Part shown: positions 56,420 through 64,000 of the stretch, one piece after another | Layout of the letters: each line of letters opens with the position of its first letter | How positions within the stretch are numbered: position 1 is the first letter of the stretch | DNA from: Pseudeuparius sepicola | Taxonomy: Eukaryota > Arthropoda > Insecta > Coleoptera > Anthribidae | NCBI GenBank assembly: GCA_963920635.1 | Contig: OY987298.1 | Coordinates: 35,123,787 to 35,187,786 of the forward strand | Direction: 5' to 3' | DNA length: 64,000 bases | Notes under the pieces: generated by a model | What the model saw: the letters and a program-made list of their open reading frames with translations, nothing else | Databases searched by the model: none | What the model was told of the DNA's origin: nothing | Program-made: the position numbers and the translations under genes

Positions 56420-56583
56420 AGGTCTTCGCACTAGAAATTACATAATGAGTAAGCCGTGGTCGCTAGTGCTAGTGGTCGGTTTCGCGCTGGAATTCGAAAC
56501 TACACGGTGGTCTATTCGGAAGTGGTTCCTCATATAATCAAGATTGAACTTCGTTACAGGTAAGTCGTTTAATCTTAGATTAT
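56420..56583 (-). repeat. Right inverted terminal repeat of the DIRS-like element
   Basis: It contains GCACTAGAAATTACATAATG, GAGTAAGCCGTGG, GGTTTCGCGCTGGAATTC and ACACGGTGGTCTATTCGG, inverse to the left repeat, and then a right-only extension to AATCTTAGATTAT. Confidence 0.85.
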
Positions 56584-57390
56584 CTATCAAATAACTATAT
56601 TTACCTTCTTATTGACTATTTTTGCTTTATTTTCCTGAGATTTTTGCCCAATCCGACAACGATGCTTTAAAGATGATGCCCGACTGTTTGTGATGGCGTT
56701 GTTTATGGCAGTGCTTTGGACGTATAGTAGCTTTTTCGACTTTGTTTTATTTTGTGTGTGTTATTTATCTTGATATATCCGTTTGTGAACTTTTTATGCG
56801 ATAGACATTAGGGGAAAAGTGCATACATAGTTTGCAAATAAAGCAATCTACCAAATGATGTAACATTATTCACCTGTAAGTATACATAGTCGTAGATTTG
56901 GGACTTGGGGTAAAGAAATTCATATTTTTAGTTGGATATTTTAGCATTAATTATTTATTAGTTTTACTACACTACGAAAAAACATGAATTCATGAATGAA
57001 ATAGTTATCATATTGGTTGTTGTTGCGATGAGCGGACAGTATAAAACAGCAATAACTTATATATTTAATTTTTTATATAAATATTTTGGATATCTCTTCA
57101 GGGACCACACATAACTTATACAAGCCATTTCTATATGTTTTTTTTTTATTTTTCTGAACGTTGTACACTCGGGCTTAATCTTTGTTTGGAGGTTTGTTTA
57201 CTTCGGTGTATTGCCGTTATAATAAGTTGGTTGAATACAAGGCCTACTATAAAGACAGGCCCTGGCGCACAAAAATCACGTAACCATCTTAGTCCGACGT
57301 TAGATGTCATTTGTCACATAACTGAAAGGGGCAGCTTGGGTTTTGAGAAGTTTTCAATGTTTAAAGTGTTTTTAAACGTCTTTATTTATA
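56584..57390. other. Gene-free stretch
   Basis: No supported gene. A C-poor, AT-rich flank of the retrotransposon. Confidence 0.45.
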
Positions 57391-57850
57391 TTTTAGAAAC
57401 AAGTTTGTGTCTAGTGCGCGTGTGTCCTGGCGGAGGGGAACCGCCCAGGTGTTATTATGGCCTCTGGGTACGAGTCGTGCCGTCCAAGAGCATTGGTGCC
57501 GCTCGCACCGACGCGACGCGTGAACGCTGTAAGGGGAATTCTCCCCCGAACCACAGAATAGGGAACCCGGAATGGACTATTATGGACATGGACAGTATTG
57601 GACAGTGGAGCCCGAGACACAGAGGGGTGAACTGCTTATACGGGAGATCCGTGAGTTCAGACGGTGCGGGTGGCTGGAAGCCGTTCCCGTTGACCACGTT
57701 CGGGTTTGTGTATTTATTGTATTCACCATTCACCTTGTGCGAAATAAATCAGTGTTGTAACGTACTCGAGGATCGGGTCGTTGTCGACCCACGCCCTGAT
57801 ACGGTTTCTATTCGGTCTTTCACGCTGCCGATCAACTGAGACCTCGTCAA
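57391..57850 (+). other. GC-rich island with AATAAA; possible LTR fragment or untranslated exon
   Basis: GC content is well above the surroundings. An open frame (57135-57839) crosses it, but other frames and the minus strand are also open, as in many GC-rich segments. TGTGTCCTGGCGGAGGGGAA at 57419 and GAAATAAATCAGTGTTGTAA near 57739 are arranged like the start and polyadenylation zone of a retroviral-type LTR. No TG...CA pair with a target duplication was identified. No protein family was recognised. Confidence 0.35.
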
Positions 57851-58522
57851 TATTTACAGTATACCTACTGAGGTTAGTTTTCATTTATATTTCTTAAAAA
57901 ATAACCTAAATACCAAATATTGGGTCTGTTTATATTATATTTATACATATTACAAAAGCCAGGAAGAAAGTGTCGCCATAACAAACATTTGTTTTTCCTC
58001 GGGATGAAAATTTCCGCCAAAAATGGATTCGTCAAATCCCAACTGAGATTTAATTTCTAAAAAACCCTTAAGTATGTGTGGCTATAACACATTTTCAATT
58101 AAAGCGGACAAATGTGTTGTGGAAGGAAAATACCTATAGAGAATATCACCTAAGCTAAAGGAAGGTGATTTCCCAACAATTTTTGAGAATGTGCCAAAAT
58201 ATTGTGAGTGCAGCTGAGGCAGGTTGAAAATTTTGAAAAAACAATTAGAGAAAGCTTGGATGCACAAATCCAATAATGTAATAGATGAAAGAAAACTTGC
58301 CAAATTGTTACGAAATTTGTTTTTTCTACTTATCTCCAAAAATGCCTTTCATTACATAGGACTAAGTTGGTCACGTGACTACGCGATTATGCGTTAGCGC
58401 CGTGGCCTGTCTTTATCGTTGGCCTCGGGTTGAATACAAACGTGTGAATTTTGATGCTTTTGCTCCCTCTATCCTTGGTTATTTCTCTGAGAGTCAAGCA
58501 CATGCCAAAATCAGATATAGTA
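57851..58522. other. Gene-free stretch
   Basis: Nothing recognised; the 85-codon minus frame 58082-58339 has no motif. Confidence 0.45.
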
Positions 58523-59437
58523 TACAGGGTGAGTCACATATAAAGGCAGAGCCGAAAACACAAGGTAGAAGTCGCTAAAATAAGCACATATGCTTAATAA
58601 ACATTACCTCAAAAACGCTTGGTTCTCCATATACAACGTGTTGAAAATTTTCCAAAAATCACCTATTTTCTTAATTTCTTTCGAGCCCGTTTAGGAATTC
58701 CAACCAAATTTTGTACACATTATGCATTGGATGGTTGCCATTTTGTGCAATAATTTGGCACCGTTCAGATGACCAGCGGCCTAGATACGACTAGTTACTT
58801 TAAATAATTGTAAAAAAAGTAGTACGGTCCTGTGCAATAAAATTAAATTTCAGTTCGCTAATTTAAAATTATTAAATAGCAAAAGAAACGAAAAATGGTT
58901 TTAGAAAAACTTTTAAAGAAAGGAAAATATACGGTCAAATTAGAAAATGCATGAAGCAATGTTCAATTGCCACCTTAAACAATAAAATGTTATTTACTTT
59001 ATTTTAAATGCCAGCATAATCGTCCTGGCACTCGTTTAAAAAATCCGAAATTAAGAAAAAACTGTAACAGATATCCAAATTGGATGGGCTATCCAAAAAA
59101 GTCAAAAATTTTGGTTTTTCACATGACCGTACTACTTTTTACAATTATTTAAAGTAAATTTATTGCAATTATTTAAGGTAAATTTATTGCAATTATTTAA
59201 AGTAAATTATTGCACAAAATGGCAACCCTCCAATGCATAGTGTGTACCAAATTTGGCTGAAATTCCAAAACGGGCTCGAAAGAAATTATAAAAATATATT
59301 ATTTTTGGAAAATTTTCAACACGCTGTATATGGAGAACCAAGCGTTTTTGAGCTAATGTTTATTAAGCATATGTGCATATTTAAGCGAGTTCTACTTTGT
59401 GTTTTCGGCTCTGCCTTTAGATGTGACTCACCCTGTA
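58523..59437. mobile_element. Fold-back transposon, family H
   Basis: The ends TACAGGGTGAGTCACAT and ATGTGACTCACCCTGTA are inverse and flanked by TA. Arms of about 230 bp pair well (for example ACGCTTGGTTCTCCATATAC with its inverse at 59325-59345), and pairing resumes at GTAGTACGGTC/GACCGTACTAC. The right side contains a threefold AATTATTTAA[A/G]GTAAATTTATTGC repeat (59138-59215) where the left side has one unit. No transposase was recognised in the loop. Confidence 0.8.
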
Positions 59438-61053
59438 TATGTATGTACTTACATATCTATTCGCTGGTATTAGTATTTTTTCCATTTGTGCTTTTCGGCT
59501 TCCTAAATGGCATTGTAGAGAGTAGAGATTAAATAGGATACAATATACAATATTACTTTGACTATATATAATTCTCATAATATTTATATCTTTGTCCCAA
59601 TACGCATTTCTATCTAATATCTATTGCAATTTGTGCTTTACGACTTGAATTTATGCAGAGTATGGTCCCCCCTTTAAATATAAAAGATTTATGCACAACG
59701 ATAAAGCTCACTTTAAGTTTAAAAGTCTTGGATGTTCCTCGGCGAAAAGCCTTTGGAATTTATTGAAGCTATACTTATCTGGGAAATCGCTTTTTAACGG
59801 ATGCGATTTATAAAAGTCTTTGGCATCGGTTTCGCTAATTTCTATCATCACAATTCGGGTATAGGCGGAAATATACTGAGGACAATGTGATACTTAAAAG
59901 GCCAATTGGCTAAACTTTTTATAGTTTCTTTTATAGTTAGGTACCTACAGGTTCTAGAATACGAGCGTTACGAGCAGGTTGATTTCGTAAGGTCCTATAC
60001 CTACAGCAAGAAATTAACAGCATTTACACGTTTAAAAAAAGGCATTGTATAATTATTTTGCTGATAATAATTATTACTATAACAAGAAAGTTCAAGGTAC
60101 ACTGCGCGGTTTGACTATTTTATGCTCTCTGTAATAACGAGTAACAACACTGTGAAGGTTTTATCGATATATTTTGCCATATATCGATATGTTTATTTAA
60201 AAGCTCACCAGACCATCGAATATTTGCTTTTCTATCAAAATAGTTGATGCAGGATAGGTATGGTATAGCATATAGTATACAGTGTGTCCCATTAGTGTGT
60301 GTGGATGGATCCCAACTCCGCCCTGCCGGAGCTACAGGTACCCCGTTCACCTCACCAGAGTAGATAAGGCCCTACTCCATTAAGGTAAAAACGAGGAAAA
60401 AAGATGATGATGATGTGATTTTTTAATTTTAAATAATTTATTATACCTTTAACTTATTATACCTCATTTAAATTTGTCTTTAAATTTTTCTAAAAAAAAA
60501 ATTGCCTATGCATTTTAGTGAGGAGACACCTCTAAGTACTCTTTTTAAGACCCAATCATCTTTACTGCCCCACCTTCAAACAAATTTCAAGTTACACTGG
60601 CCAGAAAAATGTTTGCAAAAATTATAGACATAATATGGCCCTTTGAAAGAATAATATTATAATTTATAGGCACTATGAGCACTAACTTTTATTTTTACTT
60701 CCATATCACAAAAGGGTGTTCAGTGTTGTTATTGATAATTACTGAATTTTTGTCAGTTAAAAATCAAAAATAAAATAGAACTTTGCTTGCAAATTTTGTC
60801 TCCTTTATGAAAGAAAACAGAGTATTCTTGCGCTTACTGCACAAATTATTATGGGCCTCCATAATTAGCAAAAAAAATTGCCATTGACGTAAAATTGTAT
60901 GTTCATATTAGATTTGACCTTGAAAATTTCACAAATTTTCGCCTGCGGCGCGATTTTTAACAACGAAAGTAATATATAAATTTTTTACCCTCTCAACCCA
61001 TTGGCAAAGTACCGCCCTGAAGGTATCTATCTATATCTCACTTCTCAAATCTG
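59438..61053. other. Gene-free stretch with a solo terminus
   Basis: TACAGTGTGTCCCATTAG at 60279-60296 is a decayed TACAGGGTG-type end without a partner. The adjoining GC-richer 60300-60420, ending in GATGATGATGATG, could be a retroposon tail but lacks coding evidence. The remainder is unremarkable. Confidence 0.4.
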
Positions 61054-61465
61054 TACAGAGTTTTTCCGTATATTTTTCAACCCACCCTAGAACCTCCATT
61101 TTTGATCCTAGAAAAAAACTTTTTATATGAAAGTTACAGGATTTTTTACGAGCCATTTGAATCTGTTAACACTTGAAACAAACGAACGTCGGAAAATTGA
61201 GAAAAATATATAAACTTCTGTTTTTTAAATGGAACACCCTGTATATTTTTGGATTTTTGAAATCTACTGGTTTTTCTGATTCCAACGATATATATATGTT
61301 ACATATTTGCTCCACCCGCCTGCTCAGTATTTCACGTTGCATAATTTGACTATATAGTGTAAGGATCAAGAGACCCATGGAAAAACAAATTTGTATTTAT
61401 TCATATATATTTTAATAACTTTATTAGAACTTTATTAACAGCAAGAAAAATAAAATAATAAAGGG

Positions 61466-61740
61466 TTATATCTCGACGTATCCACCATTAACTTCGTAAC
61501 ATCTTGTGATATTGTTTTTCCATTTATTTAAGGCATTTCTAACTAATTGAGAGTCTTCCCTATTTAGCTCAAAAATCTCTACTTCTAATTTATTTCGAAG
61601 GGTATTGATATTTTCCGGTCTGTCATAATATATTTTATTTTTTAAATATCCCCATAGAAATATATCCAAGGAAGGCAGGTCCGGGCTGTTTGCCGGCCAT
61701 CTAATTGAACCATGTCTTCCTATCCATGAATCATATTTGT
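61466..61740 (-). pseudogene. Tc1/mariner-like transposase C-terminal part
   Basis: The minus strand reads SWIGRHGSIRWPANSPDLPS, LDIFLWGYLKNKIYYDRPEN, then LRNKLEVEIFELNREDSQLV and RCYEVNGGYVE with a stop. This is the last catalytic block (WP..SPDL.PLD..LWG.LK..VY) and C-terminal tail. Upstream on the same strand the frame continues to 62005 only as antisense of the other half, so it is not one protein. Confidence 0.85.
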
Positions 61741-61773
61741 CATTCAAATAATTTGTTACCGATTTACTAAATA

Positions 61774-61979
61774 AAATAATTTTAACGGACGAAGCTACGT
61801 TCACAACAGCCGGAATGTTTAACAGGCAAAATAAAAGATACTGGAACACAGAAAATCCACATAAGTACCAAGCTGTTAAAATCCAAGGGCGACAATCACT
61901 GAACATTTGGTGTGGGATATTAGAAAATAGAGTTTTGGGGCCGATTATTTTTGAAGGCAGTTTAACCGGAGAAAGATAA
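61774..61979 (+). pseudogene. Tc1/mariner-like transposase catalytic-middle part
   Basis: The plus strand reads ILTDEATFTTAGMFNRQNKR, YWNTENPHKYQAVKIQGRQS and LNIWCGILENRVLGPIIFEG, ending SLTGER with a stop at the arm. TDEATF holds a catalytic Asp. The two halves face each other and are complementary parts of one ancestral protein. Confidence 0.85.
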
Positions 61980-62078
61980 GAATAAATACAAATTTGTTTT
62001 TCCATGGGTGTCTTGATCCTTACACTATATAGTCAAATTATGCAACGTGAAATACTGAGCAGGCGGGTGGAGCAAATA

Positions 62079-62081
62079 TGT

Positions 62082-62134
<53 letters not shown>

Positions 62135-62192
62135 ATGTAAGATTAGCGAGTGTAAATGTAACAATTACAAGAAATATAAAAAATAAAAAAAA

Positions 62193-62240
<48 letters not shown>
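62079..62240 (+). repeat. Two AT microsatellites in the fold-back right arm
   Basis: Long AT runs at about 62083-62130 and 62198-62239 flank a short unique segment (62131-62197). Length is likely unstable. Confidence 0.9.
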
Positions 62241-62241
<1 letters not shown>

Positions 62242-62469
62242 TTGGAATCAGAAGAACCAGTAGATTTCAAAAATCCAAAAATATACGTGTTCCATTTAAA
62301 AAACAAAAGTTTATATATTTTTCTCAATTTTCCGACGTGCGTTTGTTTCATGTGTTAACAGATTCAAATGGCTCGTAAAAAATCCTATAACTTCCATATA
62401 AAAAGTTTTTTCTAGGATCAAAAATGGAGGTTCTAGGATGGGTTGAAAAATATACGGAAAAACTCTGTA

Positions 62470-63357
62470 CTGCCCTGTCAGAGAAGTCGTTTGCCCTGCC
62501 CGAAGTTGCTGTTTGGCTACGGCCCTGTTTGGGGATAAGCTACATTAAATGAAAAACAGCCTTAGTTTAGTCCCTCGTACACCTTGTAAAAAGGAAGATA
62601 TCAAAAAGGCATCTTTATTAAGAATCTACTGTCGTACGGGTTTTAGTTACCGTTATTACAATTAGCCCACATCATATAAGGTGATGCATATTGGCAAAAT
62701 GACGTTTTAAAAAAATCAAATGGAATGACCCAATTTTCTAAGCGCCAATGGAAATGTTGCAAAATCGGTTTCCAACCCCTATTGTATTGGTTTGTTTTCA
62801 GCATTTTCTGGAAAGTCTTATTCAAGTGGACAAATCTGAGGTTATATTTACTAACAAAATATGTAGGAATTATCTTTATTTTGTATAAGGGTTTCCATAA
62901 ATTAATACAAAAAATATGATACTGTTGGAAAACTCCTTTTGTGCTCTTTCACTGGCGCTTAGAAAATTCATTTGTTTTTTTTTAGAAAACTGCATGTTTG
63001 TAAATTGTGCTTTTTGTTTAAGAGTATACGAAGAAAATACTGAAAACAGACCCACAGGTGCAATGTAGTATCGTTGAATAGCTCGTTTGTGCCCTTTCCA
63101 CCGCCATCGGAAAATTAGGTAATTCCATTTGATTTTTTTAGAAAACTCAAAGGTGCATGATGTAGCAAATTCGCCACATGTATAATAATAAGGCTATCTA
63201 AAACTGCAATGGTACTACTATTTTTCAGTAAAGAGACCTCTTTTATACCTTCATTTATACAGGGTGTACGAGCGACTAAACTAAGGTCTGTCTTTTGACT
63301 TAAACTACTTAGGTACCTCCAAAAGTTCTGGGAAAAACCACCACAATCCTTATATGT
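62470..63357. other. Gene-free stretch with further inverted pairs
   Basis: CTTAGTTTAGTCCCTCGTAC with CACCTTGTA (62564-62588) and TACAGGGTGTACGAGCGACT (63256-63275) are inverse ends of one family pointing away from each other. Between them, CAAATGGAATGACCCAATTT (62717) pairs weakly with 63110-63135, and TTTCACTGGCGCTTAGAAAA (62947) pairs with 62735. A decayed, possibly nested fold-back is likely, but I cannot fix its ends. Confidence 0.45.
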
Positions 63358-64000
63358 ATTCAGGCTGTTCCTAAATATCATGTACATACGGAAGGGGGTA
63401 ATTCTTTGGCCCATTACTTCATATGAACGTATGTCGTAAACGTCCTAACTTTTGAGATACAGGGCGCTAAAGTTCATTTCTTTAAATGGAATTTTGGCTA
63501 CATCTCCAGAAATAATCAAGCTGCTGAACTGAAATTTTGCACTGCTATGTTTTTGGGGATGGAGAATAAGCTGAAAATGTCAATTTCAGCGTATCTCACA
63601 GAGGGCGCTACTTGCGCTGTTTTTTGATCACGCTTTTACGCGTAACTTTTTTGAGTTTATCTTTTTGGTCCTGCAGGTCAATCATTTTAGTGCATCTTTT
63701 CATTCTGCAAGAAAAAGGTACTCTTGTTTCATAACGATTAAATCAACCGTTTGCTTTGAAATTGCCAAAATGTTCTCCAAAACACCAGTTGACTTCAATA
63801 TTCGAAACATAAAATTTTCACCTTCCACCTTCACGTGTTACAGATCAACTGTACCATTTAAACTGTGAAAAAAATCCCTATGAATAATGTACCGAAAATT
63901 ATTCGCTTTCAAAATGGAAAGGATTGAATTTGACAAAATTTGGACACTCTATTTCAAGGAAACCAATGGTGTTTTGACCAATGCCCATTTGGCATTTTTT
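63358..64000. mobile_element. Fold-back transposon, family C, copy 2 (partial, runs off the window)
   Basis: CTAAATATCATGTACATACG and GGGGGTAATTCTTTGGC..., then AGATACAGGG, match the left arm of the element at 7115. The opposite arm is not within the window. Confidence 0.55.

Larger units (their letters stand above)
51970..56583 (+). mobile_element. DIRS-like tyrosine-recombinase retrotransposon, degraded
   Basis: A 4.6-kb element with gag-like, reverse transcriptase/RNase H and tyrosine-recombinase regions in that order. It has inverted terminal repeats and an internal complementary region (56269-56384) that copies both outer edges in reverse complement. This is the DIRS1 layout: replication through a circle, and integration by a recombinase without a target duplication. 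ATTAT occurs at both extreme edges, consistent with the circle-junction overlap. All three genes carry stops or frameshifts and the recombinase lacks its C-terminus, so the copy is inactive. Confidence 0.92.
61054..62469. mobile_element. Fold-back element, family I, built from two opposed transposase halves
   Basis: The inverted arms 61054-61405 and about 61980-62469 match closely (TACAGAGTTTTTCCGTATAT, GATCCTAGAAAAAA, CGAGCCATTTGAATCTGTTA, TGCTCAGTATTTCACG). An internal TGGAACACCCTGTATATTTT block lies in the left arm and its inverse in the right. Between the arms, the left half codes a transposase C-terminus on the minus strand and the right half codes the catalytic middle on the plus strand. 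The right arm carries an expanded AT microsatellite where the left has only ATATATATG. Confidence 0.85.

Noticed and set aside
57135..57839. 234-codon plus-strand open frame as a gene
   Set aside because: The first half is AT-rich without features and the second half is a GC-rich island open in several frames. No domain was recognised, so it is reported only as an island.
62025..62351. 108-codon minus-strand frame with Ile/Tyr repeats
   Set aside because: It is translated AT microsatellite within a fold-back arm.

Overview
The window looks like an AT-rich, repeat-dominated stretch of an insect nuclear genome, possibly beetle-like; that placement is inference from the style of the mobile elements and from one insect-type splice exon. 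There are no bacterial operons, CRISPR arrays or rRNA genes. The only host-gene piece I can support is one small internal exon at 45610-45710, matching the start of the KH-domain region of KHDRBS/quaking-related (qkr58E-like) RNA-binding proteins. Nearly everything else recognisable is transposon-derived, mostly decayed and often nested.

Layout. From 1 to about 8.2 kb are three long fold-back elements bounded by TACAGGGTG-type termini, with small Tc1/mariner-like transposase pieces in their loops. At 9.89-11.44 kb is a 273-bp satellite array capped by an inverted partial unit. At 11.85-13.68 kb a fold-back carries a two-exon mariner-like transposase relic. At 14.39-15.91 kb one hAT-type element is nested in another. 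At 16.8-23.4 kb are two more fold-backs and a perfect 58-bp-arm hairpin. At 29.35-31.09 kb a 9-bp-duplication (MULE-like) element encloses a copia pol relic. A tRNA-Pro-like pseudogene lies at 31.87 kb. At 32.1-33.0 kb a second copy of the first fold-back family sits inside an older repeat. At 36.60-38.70 kb a hAT element with transposase remnants carries a nested mariner-type fold-back. At 39.7-40.6 kb are a 110-124-bp tandem array and a hAT end rich in GAGAC. At 48.87-49.48 kb is a 612-bp hAT with a perfect 8-bp duplication. At 51.97-56.58 kb is an almost full-length DIRS-like tyrosine-recombinase retrotransposon with inverted termini, an internal complementary region and a probable gag intron. 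From 58.5 kb onward are further fold-backs, one built from two oppositely oriented transposase halves.

The most unusual signal is a 30-bp palindrome (23 bp in one copy) present three times (5343-5365, 27965-27994, 33980-34009). The copies share stems, and each is flanked by its own exact 7-bp direct repeat. This looks like an ultra-short mobile element or a strikingly uniform transposon remnant. A second theme is that three hAT elements with TAG[A/G]G termini each carry a different short word repeated near their ends (ATATGCAAA, TCAAG, GAGAC). All coordinates are hand-read, and family calls rest on recognition of motifs rather than searches.
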